Shown: positions 17,472 to 28,100, counted from the first letter of the stretch. The stretch: 64,000 nt of DNA from Pararhodobacter sp. CCB-MM2 (GCF_001691415.1 NZ_LRRR01000001.1:248001-312000), one strand, 5' to 3'. Numbers and translations: made by a program. The notes: generated from the letters alone by a model not told the origin.

Positions 17472-18208
17472 CAAGAGGCGGTTTTCTCCTCGGTTTCCGG
17501 GGTGGAATCGGAGTCCGGGGCGTGAAATTGCGCGCCGTGGTGATGGACCACGCCGGCGTGGCGGTCATGGACGTGGTCCGGATGTTGATGTCCATGGTTA
17601 TGATCGGTCTCACCGTGATCATGTCCATGTGCATGATCTGTCGACCCGTGATCGTGTCCATGGACATGGTCGTGGGAGTGGCCGTGATGGTGGTCGTGTC
17701 CATGGTTATGATCGTGCGGCGCGTGATTGTGAGCATGGACATGATCGGCCGGCCCATGATCGTGACCCATCGTCCGTCCGGTCCCGTAGGCCCCGGATTC
17801 CGGGGCAAAGGGGCGCGCGGCGCGGTTGATACCGGCACCAAGGCCCTTGAGCATGCGCTCCAGAACATGGTCCTCGCGGATCAACAGGTGGTCCTCATGG
17901 ATCTCGCACGGGGTGTGCCGGTTCCCGATGTGCCAAGACAGGCGCGGCAGATCCCCGGTGATCACCAAGACGGCTTCCTCGGCTGCAACGATCCGAACAT
18001 TGCGCCCGTCCTCAAGTTCAAAACCCCAGTATTCATCGAGGTTTGTCACCGCCGGCAGATCGACCATGAACCCCGGCCCCTCCTGACTGCGCAGCCGCTT
18101 CCGGCGCATCAACCGGGCGTCGTAATCCATCACCACGTGGAAATCCGTGGCGGTCGGCGCCTCGGTCAGAAGGCGGACGGCGGGGGGCAGATCGGGATGG
18201 TCAGTCAT
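17471..18208 (-). CDS. ureE: Urease accessory nickel chaperone UreE with very long His tail
   Basis: A 245-aa nickel chaperone. Residues 1-130 form the peptide-binding and metal-binding domains, with the metal site HIGNRHTP (H93, H98). From about residue 148 to 234 the tail is a run of HDHxH-type repeats holding 34 histidines, far more than the 10-15 in many UreE tails. This tail should bind many nickel or zinc ions, acting as storage as well as delivery. GAGG lies upstream of the chosen ATG; the frame is open further to 18325. It is separated from ureC by two unrelated genes. Confidence 0.93.
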   Translation of the reverse strand: MTDHPDLPPAVRLLTEAPTATDFHVVMDYDARLMRRKRLRSQEGPGFMVDLPAVTNLDEYWGFELEDGRNVRIVAAEEAVLVITGDLPRLSWHIGNRHTPCEIHEDHLLIREDHVLERMLKGLGAGINRAARPFAPESGAYGTGRTMGHDHGPADHVHAHNHAPHDHNHGHDHHHGHSHDHVHGHDHGSTDHAHGHDHGETDHNHGHQHPDHVHDRHAGVVHHHGAQFHAPDSDSTPETEEKTAS

Positions 18209-18279
18209 TCCGGAATCCTCGTAAACGCGGAATTTACCCTTGCAGAGCACCCTGACGGTGGCAAGTGAGGGAGAGCGAG

Positions 18280-18633
18280 ATGCAGCGAACGACCGCCGCC
18301 GATGAATTGGCCATGATCCGGGCAAGGATCACCCGCCTGAAAGCCCGTGAGGCTGAGATCAGCGATGCACTGATCGAGGGTGGGGAGGCGGCGTGTAGCG
18401 GTCGCTGGACGCAGGCGCGGGTCATCAAGCGCCGCGTCTCGGTCTTTGATCATCGGTTGCTGCCAATCGATGTGCAGGCCGACCTTGCCTATTGGCACGA
18501 CGAGACGCGCGTTGAAATCGTTCTGGAAATGGGCGATGGCCGCGCGGTACCGCAGGCCCATGCCGAGGCGTTGCCGGGCGCCTATATGGACACGACCGAA
18601 GCGCATCTCGTCGCTTGGTCCGCGTCTGGCTGA
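18280..18633 (+). CDS. Conserved small protein of unknown function
   Basis: A 117-aa soluble protein on the plus strand, facing away from ureE. The N-terminal 30 residues form a predicted helix (ELAMIRARITRLKAREAEIS), followed by a beta-rich region with RVEIVLEMGDGRAV. The ATG follows GAGGGAGAG. No family recognised. It interrupts the otherwise minus-strand urease block. Confidence 0.6.
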   Translation: MQRTTAADELAMIRARITRLKAREAEISDALIEGGEAACSGRWTQARVIKRRVSVFDHRLLPIDVQADLAYWHDETRVEIVLEMGDGRAVPQAHAEALPGAYMDTTEAHLVAWSASG

Positions 18634-18644
18634 AGGACGAAAGA

Positions 18645-18668
18645 CAGGCGCCTTGGTGACGGCGCCTG
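18645..18668. terminator. Hairpin between convergent genes
   Basis: A perfect 8-bp stem CAGGCGCC/GGCGCCTG with an 8-nt loop lies between the stops at 18633 and 18714. On the minus strand it is followed by TCTTTCG, a weak T-run. Confidence 0.5.
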
Positions 18669-18713
18669 CGCTTGCAAGTCTGCTCTCGAGGGCTTGAGCC
18701 CGCGAGGCGGGGC

Positions 18714-18938
18714 TCAGAGGCCCAGACGGTCGCGGAAGACGTAGTGAACGATCTTGTCGCGATTGATGCCGAGCTCGGCCAGTTGCGCGTCCGACATCAT
18801 CTGCAGACGCTCGATCTGGTCGCGGCGCGAGCGCGCTTCGAGATAGGCGTTGAAGCCCTGACCCATGGCCGCGAAGAAGCGGTCGATCTGGGCGCGAATG
18901 CGGGGCGAGAAGTCGGTCGTTGCGGTCGTGAAAGCCAT
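18714..18938 (-). CDS. DUF1127 small protein
   Basis: A 74-aa protein whose C-terminal 40 residues match the DUF1127 pattern (RLQMMSDAQLAELGINRDKI). Members are small, arginine-rich proteins, some of which bind RNA and affect phosphate or carbon metabolism in alphaproteobacteria; others are uncharacterised. The start is the ATG at 18938 after GAGG. It has its own upstream region with a TATTAT hexamer. It lies between ureC and ureE and probably has nothing to do with urease. Confidence 0.82.
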   Translation of the reverse strand: MAFTTATTDFSPRIRAQIDRFFAAMGQGFNAYLEARSRRDQIERLQMMSDAQLAELGINRDKIVHYVFRDRLGL

Positions 18939-19156
18939 TTCGGAAACCTCGTGGTTGCTCAGGTTCCCTCCCATGACTCAGATAATAGGGCATGGGTACT
19001 GACATAACCACTGACCATTCAGCATGTGTGCTTTGCACTTGCAGCATAGCAGGCGGGCGAGAGGTCGGCACAGGCGTCTTCTTGAATTTTAACGATTATC
19101 AGGATGTGGATCGCGCCGACGCTAAAGCTGGCGCGATGAATTGCTGCGATGCGGCG

Positions 19157-20866
<1,710 letters not shown>

Positions 20867-20890
20867 GGCGGATCCTTTCGGGCGGGCGGA

Positions 20891-21196
20891 TCAGATTGGG
20901 CTTTTCGGGCCGCGCTTCGACAGGCGGCGGGAATTGGCAGCGGTGCGGCGGGCGACGGGCTTCAGCGCGGCCCCGGCGATGGCGAGGGGCGGGGCCCCGC
21001 GGACCAGCGCGCGGGTGGCGGCGAGGCCGGCCTCGGAGCCGGCGTCGATCTTCTCGAGGAGCATCCGTGCGTTCTCACCGGGGCTGACGCGCCACAGGCC
21101 GGCGAGGCCGAGGAGCCGCATGGCGATCACCTGTTGGGCCTCGATCAGCATGAGGCCGGTGCGCATCGTCAGCTGGAAGAACGCGAAGGGATTCAT
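20891..21196 (-). CDS. Conserved 101-aa protein between ureB and ureC
   Basis: A 101-aa soluble, basic, helical protein that starts [19 protein letters not shown] and ends in RRLSKRGPK. As I recall, relatives in the same position in other Rhodobacteraceae urease operons are sometimes labelled antifreeze protein, a name the sequence does not support. The ATG overlaps the ureB stop by 4 nt, so it is translated with urease. The amphipathic helical make-up is loosely phasin-like. Function unknown. Confidence 0.72.
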   Translation of the reverse strand: MNPFAFFQLTMRTGLMLIEAQQVIAMRLLGLAGLWRVSPGENARMLLEKIDAGSEAGLAATRALVRGAPPLAIAGAALKPVARRTAANSRRLSKRGPKSPI

Positions 21197-21504
21197 CGGT
21201 CGAGATCTCCCATCACCTTGGCATTGAAGCCGAAAACCCGGCGCGCGCCCTGCAGCGGCACGAGGCGGACCTCGCGGGTCTGGCCGGGCTCGAAGCGGAC
21301 GGCGGTGCCCGCGGGGATATCCAGACGCAACCCGCGCGCGGCGTCGCGGTCGAAGGCGAGGCCCGGATTCGTCTCGGCGAAATGGTAATGCGAGCCGACC
21401 TGCACGGGCCGGTCGCCGGTATTGGCGACGGTCAGCACCGTGATCTCGGCGCCGGCGTTGAGGGTGATGTCGCCCTCGGCCGGGAAGATCTCGCCGGGGA
21501 TCAT
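21193..21504 (-). CDS. ureB: Urease beta subunit
   Basis: A 103-aa structural subunit of urease. It starts [13 protein letters not shown] and has the conserved [12 protein letters not shown] and FGFNAKVMG. Its ATG overlaps the stop of the 58-aa upstream gene (ATGA), and its own stop overlaps the 101-aa downstream gene. Confidence 0.97.
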   Translation of the reverse strand: MIPGEIFPAEGDITLNAGAEITVLTVANTGDRPVQVGSHYHFAETNPGLAFDRDAARGLRLDIPAGTAVRFEPGQTREVRLVPLQGARRVFGFNAKVMGDLDR

Positions 21505-21677
21505 GACCGCTTCCAGAGGCGATAGGCGATGAAGGCGCCGACACCCGCGATCGCCAGCATCAGCAGGTGGTCCGGTTCGGTCAGCGCATGCAGCCAGCCA
21601 GTCTGGGCATGATCACCGGGATGAGCCAGCGCGGCGGTCGGCAGCAGGGTCAGGAGGGCGAGGGGCAAAGCGCGCAT
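21501..21677 (-). CDS. Mini HupE/UreJ-like membrane protein between ureA and ureB
   Basis: A 58-aa protein that is too short for many gene callers. It starts [20 protein letters not shown], a signal-like segment, then has the motif [20 protein letters not shown]. This matches the first loop and second helix of HupE/UreJ nickel permeases (HPG... then a TxxDHLL segment). One more helix and a basic end (YRLWKRS) follow, and then it stops, so only about a quarter of the permease is present. Its stop overlaps the ureB start. It may be a small nickel-handling membrane peptide. Confidence 0.68.
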   Translation of the reverse strand: MRALPLALLTLLPTAALAHPGDHAQTGWLHALTEPDHLLMLAIAGVGAFIAYRLWKRS

Positions 21678-21687
21678 GGGAGGCCTT

Positions 21688-21990
21688 TCAGCGGATCGGA
21701 TGGTGAACGGTGACGAGTTTGGTGCCGTCAGGGAAGGTGGCTTCGACCTGCACGGAATGGATCATCTCGGGGATGCCCGTCATGCATTGATCGGCTGTGA
21801 TCACATGGGCGCCCGCTTCCATCAGATCGGCGACCGAGCGGCCGTCACGGGCGCCTTCGACGACGAAATCCGTAATCAGGGCAATGGCTTCCGGATGGTT
21901 CAGCTTGACGCCACGCTCCAGCCGGTTACGGGCGACCATCGCGGCAAGGCTGACCAGCAGCTTGTCCTTTTCGCGGGGGGTGAGGTTCAT
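21688..21990 (-). CDS. ureA: Urease gamma subunit
   Basis: A 100-aa structural subunit, starting [20 protein letters not shown] and ending with the typical [19 protein letters not shown] precedes the ATG. It lies 9 nt after ureD on the minus strand. Confidence 0.97.
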   Translation of the reverse strand: MNLTPREKDKLLVSLAAMVARNRLERGVKLNHPEAIALITDFVVEGARDGRSVADLMEAGAHVITADQCMTGIPEMIHSVQVEATFPDGTKLVTVHHPIR

Positions 21991-21999
21991 CGCTCTCTC

Positions 22000-22794
22000 C
22001 TAGATCTGCCAGACGCGCGGCAAGGGCCCCGGGCGCAGCACCGCCATCAGGCGGGCGATCTGTCGCCGCAGCGGCCAGCCATCGGCTGCCATCAGTCGTA
22101 TCGTCAGTTTTCCGTCGAATCCAGAGGCCGCACCGCGGACCCCGTCTTCGTCGAGAATGGTCCGAACCGGCCCAAGCGCATCCTCCGCCCCCTGCGCGAC
22201 AAGCGCCAAGGAGGCAAAGGCGCGCGCGCCGTTCAGCGTCGCCGGACCGGCGAGGCAGTCGGCGGACATCTTCAAAGGCTCGACCAGCACAGGCTTGCCG
22301 TTGCGGGTGATTTCGCGCAGGTCGTGCAACAGGAAGTCGCCCACCGTTTCGCCCATCGCGGCGCGGCCGAGAACCACGGCCTCCAAGGTCAGACATTCCG
22401 CCTGGGGCCCGAGTGTGACCCGCGTCCGCCTGCGAAGGGCGGAGCGGTCGAACAGGATCGTCTCCTGCGGCAACCAGTCGAGGCGCCCGTGGGTGATGTC
22501 CATGGACACATCCATCCGGGCGCTGCCGTCGCTGGCCTTGTAGGCGCGTTCGGCGGTCTGGGTGGTGGCGGTCAGACCACAATCTGTGTGCAGCAAGAAA
22601 GACAGCCGATCACCGCCCGTAAGGCCGCCGGAGGTATTGAGAAACACCACCTCGGGCCGCACCGGGTCGTGCAGGACGATGGCCTTGGCCGAGCCTTGGG
22701 TGAACAGCCGTTTCAGCTTGCCGCCCTCAATCGCCACCTCGGCCTGGCCGCGGGTGCGTTGCATGGGGCTGAGGGCGAGAGGCTGGGCGTGCAT
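22000..22794 (-). CDS. ureD: Urease accessory protein UreD
   Basis: A 264-aa scaffold protein that binds apo-urease and receives nickel through UreF and UreG. The conserved NTSGGLTGGDRL (about residues 53-64) and TQTAERAYKA are present. AAGGAG lies 7 nt before the ATG. It is the first gene of the minus-strand urease operon and is divergent from a HAD phosphatase gene. No urea or nickel transporter gene is visible upstream. Confidence 0.94.
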   Translation of the reverse strand: MHAQPLALSPMQRTRGQAEVAIEGGKLKRLFTQGSAKAIVLHDPVRPEVVFLNTSGGLTGGDRLSFLLHTDCGLTATTQTAERAYKASDGSARMDVSMDITHGRLDWLPQETILFDRSALRRRTRVTLGPQAECLTLEAVVLGRAAMGETVGDFLLHDLREITRNGKPVLVEPLKMSADCLAGPATLNGARAFASLALVAQGAEDALGPVRTILDEDGVRGAASGFDGKLTIRLMAADGWPLRRQIARLMAVLRPGPLPRVWQI

Positions 22795-23035
22795 AGGGGC
22801 TCCTTGGCGCCAGCGAAGCTGTCTGAACGGGCAGATTCAAGCCAGCGAAAGGGCAATGGCCTGTCTGTTGGGCATGTATTGACCGAGCATGATCAACGAT
22901 TGTGCACATCGCTGCGATCATAGGCAGGCTGTGAAATGGCGTCGGTCAGTGGTTTGGCAAGAGGCGCAAGTTGGCGCTTTCACCCGGGTCGCGGATTTGA
23001 GACGATACGCGGACCTGTTCTTGATCGAGACCCCT

Positions 23036-23914
23036 ATGCGACCTGATGCCCGCTGGGCCTTTGCCCGTTACCGCGCGATTGCCCATACCCTGCCGGAAAG
23101 CCCCCTCGGATTTCCCAAGAAGAGCTACCATATCCTTGATCTTCAATATGTTCTGAAGCGGTATGACGGGTTTATTCTTGATGCGTTCGGGATCTTGAAC
23201 GTGGGCGACGGGGTCCTGCCGCAAGCGGTTGAGCGCGTGCAGCAGATCCGGGATGCTGGCTGCAAGGTGCTGGTGCTGACCAATGGGGCCTCGGCCACCA
23301 AGGAGGAGGCGCTGGCGAAGTACCACAAATGGGGCTTCGACTTTGCCGAGACCGAGGTGATTGCCAGCCGTGATCTGGCGGGTGCGGCGCTGGAGGGGCG
23401 TGGCGGCCTCTGGGCCGGGATCGCGCCGGAAGGGGCCGGGTTTGACGACCTTCCCGGCGATATCAAGGCCTTGGACGACGACCTTATGGAAGCCGCGGAT
23501 GGGTTTCTGTTCCTCGGCTCGCAGGGCTGGGATGAGCGGAAGCAGGCGAAGCTGGTCGCTGCGCTCAAGGCCCGGCCGCGTCCGGTGATCTGTGCCAACC
23601 CGGATATCGTTGCCCCGCGTGAGGAGGGTTTTACCTGGGAGCCCGGCCATTGGGCGCATGATCTGCCGGTGAAGGTGGAGTTCTACGGCAAGCCCTACGG
23701 CGGCGCCTATGAGGCGGCGTTGAAGGCCATGGATCTGCCGGCCGCGCGGGTGGCGATGGTCGGCGACACGCTGCACACCGATATCCTCGGTGGTCGCGCG
23801 GCGGGCTGCGGAACGGTTCTCGTCACGGGACACGGGTTCTTCAAGGGCGTCGATCCCGAGGGCTTCATCGAAGCGACCGGCGTTCGACCTGATTACATCG
23901 TGGATGAAACATGA
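23036..23914 (+). CDS. HAD-superfamily class IIA hydrolase
   Basis: A 292-aa cytoplasmic phosphatase. The nucleophile motif is DAFGILN, where the family usually has DxYG or DxFG. LTNGA is motif II, GKPY gives the lysine, and GDTLHTDILGG holds the last acidic residues. It resembles the alphaproteobacterial TIGR01459 group of sugar-phosphate or nucleotide phosphatases. The frame is open to 22889, but the family begins near MRPDARWAFARY. Its stop overlaps the next gene by 4 nt. Confidence 0.85.
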   Translation: MRPDARWAFARYRAIAHTLPESPLGFPKKSYHILDLQYVLKRYDGFILDAFGILNVGDGVLPQAVERVQQIRDAGCKVLVLTNGASATKEEALAKYHKWGFDFAETEVIASRDLAGAALEGRGGLWAGIAPEGAGFDDLPGDIKALDDDLMEAADGFLFLGSQGWDERKQAKLVAALKARPRPVICANPDIVAPREEGFTWEPGHWAHDLPVKVEFYGKPYGGAYEAALKAMDLPAARVAMVGDTLHTDILGGRAAGCGTVLVTGHGFFKGVDPEGFIEATGVRPDYIVDET

Positions 23915-24360
23915 GTCACAAGCCGTTGAAACCCGGTGAGGAATGGACAGGCGCGCCACTGGGTGCGGATGCCACGCTGGGCTTCATCGGCCATGTGGAG
24001 ACGCCGTGGAAGCGGCTGCAGGATTGCCCCAAGCGCGCCGATCCGGAGGGGCCGGAAAGCCGGGTGATCCTCAAGGCGCCCTGGGGTTGCGCGCTGGAGG
24101 GTGTCGAGCAATTCGACTGGCTAGAGCTGTATCTGTGGTTTCACAAGGCGCGGCGGGACCTGTTGCTGATCGCGCCGCATCATGCCGACGGTCCGCGCGG
24201 GGTGTTTTCCTTGCGCTCTCCGGTGCGGCCCAATCCGATCGCCGTCACCAATGTGAAACTGGTCGCCCGTGAGGGCGACCAGCTGATTGTCACGGGTCTT
24301 GAGGCCTTGGACGGGACACCGCTTCTGGACATCAAGCCCGGGCGCTGTCCCTACGCCTGA
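23911..24360 (+). CDS. TrmO/TsaA-domain protein
   Basis: A 149-aa protein made of a single TsaA-like domain. Motifs are VFSLRSPVRPNPIAVTNV and the C-terminal LDGTPLLDIKP. In E. coli TrmO this domain uses S-adenosylmethionine to methylate t6A37 of tRNA-Thr. This protein is shorter than TrmO (about 235 aa) and lacks its C-terminal domain, so its substrate is uncertain. It overlaps the HAD gene by ATGA. Its stop directly abuts the convergent MFS stop. Confidence 0.82.
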   Translation: MSHKPLKPGEEWTGAPLGADATLGFIGHVETPWKRLQDCPKRADPEGPESRVILKAPWGCALEGVEQFDWLELYLWFHKARRDLLLIAPHHADGPRGVFSLRSPVRPNPIAVTNVKLVAREGDQLIVTGLEALDGTPLLDIKPGRCPYA

Positions 24361-25890
24361 TCACTCGGCCACAGGCGCGGGCTCATGCCCCGAGAGCGGG
24401 ATCTCGCGCAAGGTGAGGGCTGCCAGCACACCCACCACGGCCAGCGCGGCGACGATCCAGTAGATCGGCGTGATCGCATCGACGACATGGACGGCGATCA
24501 TCTCGCGCATCTCAGCGGGCATGCGGGCCAGTTGCTGCGGGCCGACCTCGGGGTTGATTTCCAACCCTTCGAAATTGGTCGCCAGACGTGAGGCCATCAG
24601 GGCGCCGAACAGGGCGACCGCGATGGAGGCGCCGATCTGGCGGAACATCACGCCCGAGGCCGTCGCAGTGCCCAGCACCTTGCGCGGGACGGCGTTCTGC
24701 ACGGCGGTGGTCAGCACCGGGAAGCTGAGGCCCAGCGAGAAGCCGAACAGCAGCAACATGCCCGAGAACACCCAGATCTGCGTGTCGACCGCGATCTGCG
24801 CCATCAGCACGCCCGCGACGATCAGCAGCGCCATGCCGACCAGCGTCAGCAGGCGGTAGCGGCCGGTGATGCGCATGTAGCGGCCGGCGACCGTGGTGGC
24901 CGCGATGATGCCCAGCGTCATCGGCGCCATCAACAGGCCCGAGATCATCGGCGAGACCCCGCGCGAGACCTGCAGATAGATCGGCAGGAAGGTCACCGCG
25001 CCGAACATCATCGCGCCGGTCAGGAAGCTCAGCAGCGAGGTGTTGCGGAACACGTTGCCCTTGAACAGCTCGAGCGGCAGGATCGGTTCGGCGGCCCGGC
25101 GCTCGATGGCGAGGAACAGGGCGCCGGCGGCGATCACCAGCGCACCGAGGCCCAGCGCCTGCAGGGACAGCCACTCGAAGGTCGTGCCGCCCAGCGCGGT
25201 CAGCAGGGTCAGCGAGGCCAGCGTGACCGAGAGCATCGCCGCGCCGCTCCAGTCGATCTTGTGCTTGTGGGTCGCGGTATGAGCGGGGAAGCTGAAGGCG
25301 AAGCCCAGCACGGCCAGAATGCCGAGCGGCACGTTGATCAGGAAAATCCAGTGCCACGAGGTGTTCTCGACGAACCAGCCGCCGATCAGCGGGCCGACCA
25401 TCGACGAGACCGAGAAGACGGCTGCGAACATGCCCTGCACCTTGCCGCGGTCCTTGGCGGACAAGACATCGCCCACAACAGACAGCGCCAGCACGAAGAG
25501 GCCGCCACCGCCGAGGCCTTGCACGGCGCGGGCGATGATCAGGAACAGCATCGAGGTCGAGATCCCGCACAGTAGCGAGCCGAACAGGAACAGGCCGACC
25601 GACACGAAGACCATGACGCGACGGCCATAGAGGTCACCGAGCTTGCCATACAGCGGCGCGGCGACGGTCGAGGCGAGGATATAGGCGGTGACGACCCAGC
25701 TGAGGTGATCCAACCCGCCAAGGTCGGCGACGATGGTCGGCAAGGCGGTCGAGACGATCGTCTGGTCGAGCGCCGCGAGCAAGAGCAGCGTGGCGACGGA
25801 GGCAATCACCAGGCGGATATTGATCGCGGGTTCGGCGGGGGCGGAATGGGGATCGGGGGCCGCGGGCGCGGCGGAATCGGTCGATGACAT
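24361..25890 (-). CDS. MFS drug exporter, DHA2 family (14 TM)
   Basis: A 509-aa inner-membrane proton antiporter with about 14 helices. Motif A-like GKLGDLYGRRVMV follows helix 2, LDQTIVSTALPTIVADL marks helix 1, and the antiporter motif C-like GPLIGGWF is in helix 5. The family (EmrB/QacA) exports drugs and lipophilic cations. No membrane-fusion partner gene is adjacent, so it probably acts alone. GGAGAT precedes the ATG. Confidence 0.9.
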   Translation of the reverse strand: MSSTDSAAPAAPDPHSAPAEPAINIRLVIASVATLLLLAALDQTIVSTALPTIVADLGGLDHLSWVVTAYILASTVAAPLYGKLGDLYGRRVMVFVSVGLFLFGSLLCGISTSMLFLIIARAVQGLGGGGLFVLALSVVGDVLSAKDRGKVQGMFAAVFSVSSMVGPLIGGWFVENTSWHWIFLINVPLGILAVLGFAFSFPAHTATHKHKIDWSGAAMLSVTLASLTLLTALGGTTFEWLSLQALGLGALVIAAGALFLAIERRAAEPILPLELFKGNVFRNTSLLSFLTGAMMFGAVTFLPIYLQVSRGVSPMISGLLMAPMTLGIIAATTVAGRYMRITGRYRLLTLVGMALLIVAGVLMAQIAVDTQIWVFSGMLLLFGFSLGLSFPVLTTAVQNAVPRKVLGTATASGVMFRQIGASIAVALFGALMASRLATNFEGLEINPEVGPQQLARMPAEMREMIAVHVVDAITPIYWIVAALAVVGVLAALTLREIPLSGHEPAPVAE

Positions 25891-26042
25891 GCGGGATCTC
25901 CATATGGGGAAGGCCCGCCAAGGGCGGGGTTGGGTCCCGTAGATAGAGTTTCCGTGTCCCCTGCGGCAAGGGGGCGCAGGTATTTAAGGTGTGAAATTCT
26001 GGTGACGCTGCTTCTGCGCCACCTCAGCCCCCGCGCCAGTGC

Positions 26043-26507
26043 CTATGCCGTCGCCGCTTTGCCCGTCACGGCGGGCGGCATGGCGAAGATTTGCGCCAGT
26101 TCGGTGTTGTTCTCGATCAGATCCTGCACCGTGTAGCGGTCGAGCGTGGCATAGAAGGCCGCCAGCGCCTCGCACAGGATGCCTTTCAGGCGGCAGGCAT
26201 CGCAGAGCGGGCAGCTGTTGCGGTCGAGGTCCATGCATTCGGCAAACGGTAGGTCGGCCTCGAACAGGCGGAAGACCTTGCCGACGCCGATGTCCTCGGC
26301 CGGCTGGCCAAGGGTGATGCCGCCCCCGCGACCGCGCGTGGTGTTGAGGTAGCCCGCGCTCTCCAGCTGGTTCACCACCTGCGCCACATGGTGGAACGAT
26401 GCATTGCAGGCCTGCGCCACATCCGCCGTGCGCAGATGGTCGGGAAAGCGGGTGGCGCAATGCATGAGCGTGCGCATGGCGAGGTTGGTTCTGAGGGTCA
26501 GGCGCAT
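26043..26507 (-). CDS. nsrR: Rrf2-family nitric-oxide-sensing repressor, NsrR-like
   Basis: A 154-aa iron-sulfur DNA-binding protein. It has a winged helix at residues of about 1-65, then the cluster cysteines C91, C99 and C105 with an extra C102. The spacing C-x7-C-x5-C fits NsrR rather than IscR (C-x5-C-x7-C). NsrR represses genes for nitric oxide detoxification until its cluster is nitrosylated. GAGGAGG lies before the ATG. No obvious target such as hmp or norB is adjacent, so the targets are presumably elsewhere. Confidence 0.85.
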   Translation of the reverse strand: MRLTLRTNLAMRTLMHCATRFPDHLRTADVAQACNASFHHVAQVVNQLESAGYLNTTRGRGGGITLGQPAEDIGVGKVFRLFEADLPFAECMDLDRNSCPLCDACRLKGILCEALAAFYATLDRYTVQDLIENNTELAQIFAMPPAVTGKAATA

Positions 26508-26590
26508 GGATCCTCCTCTGAACTGAGCGGCTGTGGCGGGACAGGCGCAGGAAATCTGCGCGGCGAACCCGGATTTACTAGGGGGCGACG

Positions 26591-26624
26591 AAAAGCCCCG
26601 CCTTGATCCAGATCAGGGCGGGGC
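26591..26624 (-). terminator. Rho-independent terminator of the glycerate kinase gene
   Basis: On the minus strand GCCCCGCCCTGATC pairs with GATCAAGGCGGGGC around a short top and is followed by TTTTCG. It lies about 64 nt after the stop at 26688. The top of the hairpin also reads TTGATCCAGATCAG, close to an FNR-type box. Confidence 0.82.
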
Positions 26625-26687
26625 AGGGTTGGTTCGGCCTTACCAAGTGGAAGGAATCGCCGGGCTGGGCCGGCCTCGGTGCCGCGA

Positions 26688-27956
26688 TCAGGCTTTGGGG
26701 TAGATAAGGATTGCCCTGAAATCGTTGACATTCGTCAGGGTCGGGCCGGTGACAACCTGCGCACCGATCCGGTCGAAGAAGCCATGCGCGTCATTCTTGG
26801 CCAGCGACATCGTGGCGTCCTCACCATGTCCGTTCAGCGTTTTCGGCCCGATCACTGCGCCCGCCACCTCGGCCGCGCCATCGACGCCATCGGTGTCGCA
26901 GGCGAGGGCGTGGATCCCCTCGGCACCATCCAGCGCCAGCGCCAAGGCAAGGCAGAACTCGGCATTCGGGCCGCCGATCCCGTCGCCGCGCCGCGTCACC
27001 GTCAGCTCCCCACCAGAGAGGAGAAGGAGCGGGGCCTCACCCTTGGTCATCGCCGCCTGCCGGTCCTGTGCCAGTTGCGCCATCTTGGCGGCGACATCGC
27101 GGGCCTCGCCCTCCAAGGCGTCGCCGAGGATCTCGGTCCGCAGGCCGTGCTCCTCGGCCAGGGCGGCCGCGGCGGCGAGGGATTGTGCGGGGGCGGCGTA
27201 GATCACGTTCTCCACCCGGCTCAGCCGTTCGTCACCGGGGGCGATAACGCCGGTGGGACGCTCCAGCGCTTCGGTGACCGAGGCCGGGACGGTGACGTTC
27301 CAGCGCGCCAGCACGGCCTTCGCGTCGGCCACGGTGGAAGGATCGCCCACCGTCGGGCCCGAGCCGATGAAGGCCGGATCGTCGCCCGGCACATCCGAGA
27401 TCATCAGCGCCAGCATCCGCGCGGGGTAGGCCGCGGCGGCCAGTTGTCCGCCTTTCATCCGACTGAGGTGCTTGCGCAGCGTGTTCATCCGGTCGATTGG
27501 CGCGCCCGAGGCCAGAAGCGCGGCGTTCACCTGCTTCTTCTCGTCCAGCGTGACCCCGTCGCAGGGCGAGATCAGCAGCGCCGAGGCCCCGCCCGAGATC
27601 AGCGCCAGTACGAAGTCCCCCTCGCCAAGCCCCTGCAGCAGGTCCAGCATGCGCGCGGTGGCCGCAGCCCCGGCCTCGTCCGGCACGGGATGCGCGGCTT
27701 CGACGATCTCGATGCCCTGACAGGGCCGGGCATAGCCGTAGCGCGTGATCACCAGCCCCTCGCAGGGACCCCAGGCCTGCTCGACCGCTTCGGCCATCCG
27801 GGCCGAGGCCTTTCCAGCGCCGATCACCACCACGCGCCCTTCGGGTTTCGGGGGAAGGGCCTGCGCGAGGCTGCGCATCGGGTCAGCAACCTCGACGGCG
27901 CGGTCGAAAAGGGCGCGCAGAAGGGATTCTGGATCTTGGGTGAAATCTTGGGTCAT
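26688..27956 (-). CDS. Glycerate 2-kinase, MOFRL/GckA-TtuD family
   Basis: A 422-aa cytoplasmic enzyme that phosphorylates D-glycerate to 2-phosphoglycerate; relatives are often annotated hydroxypyruvate reductase (TtuD). The N-terminal DUF4147 part holds VVVIGAGKASARMAEAVE and ALISGGASALL. The C-terminal MOFRL part holds LLSGGELTVTRRGDGIGGPN and ACDTDGVDG. GGAGG lies before the ATG at 27956; the frame is open upstream to 28340 but is antisense to the next gene there. It is monocistronic with its own terminator. Confidence 0.9.
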   Translation of the reverse strand: MTQDFTQDPESLLRALFDRAVEVADPMRSLAQALPPKPEGRVVVIGAGKASARMAEAVEQAWGPCEGLVITRYGYARPCQGIEIVEAAHPVPDEAGAAATARMLDLLQGLGEGDFVLALISGGASALLISPCDGVTLDEKKQVNAALLASGAPIDRMNTLRKHLSRMKGGQLAAAAYPARMLALMISDVPGDDPAFIGSGPTVGDPSTVADAKAVLARWNVTVPASVTEALERPTGVIAPGDERLSRVENVIYAAPAQSLAAAAALAEEHGLRTEILGDALEGEARDVAAKMAQLAQDRQAAMTKGEAPLLLLSGGELTVTRRGDGIGGPNAEFCLALALALDGAEGIHALACDTDGVDGAAEVAGAVIGPKTLNGHGEDATMSLAKNDAHGFFDRIGAQVVTGPTLTNVNDFRAILIYPKA

Positions 27957-28100
27957 GGGGCCTCCGTTGCCGGCATGTTGGCCCGGTCCACGGGGCGAGG
28001 AAAGCGCAAAACGCCCGCGAAACGGAACCTTTTGCCGGGGCGAAAGCGTTGCTTTTGCATGACGAAAGCCCAGCCTTCGAATGCCGCAAAAGGACCGACC

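Noticed and set aside
17520..17766. CRISPR-like short repeats
   Set aside because: They are in-frame degenerate codons for the His-rich tail of UreE, without regular unit length or spacers.
20891..21196. Naming the 101-aa urease-operon protein an antifreeze protein
   Set aside because: I recall this label from related annotations, but nothing in the sequence (no regular ice-binding repeats) supports it.
26679..28100. A long N-terminal extension of the glutaredoxin-MauE gene
   Set aside because: It is antisense to the glycerate kinase gene. The ATG at 28101 has a good ribosome site and starts at the domain border.
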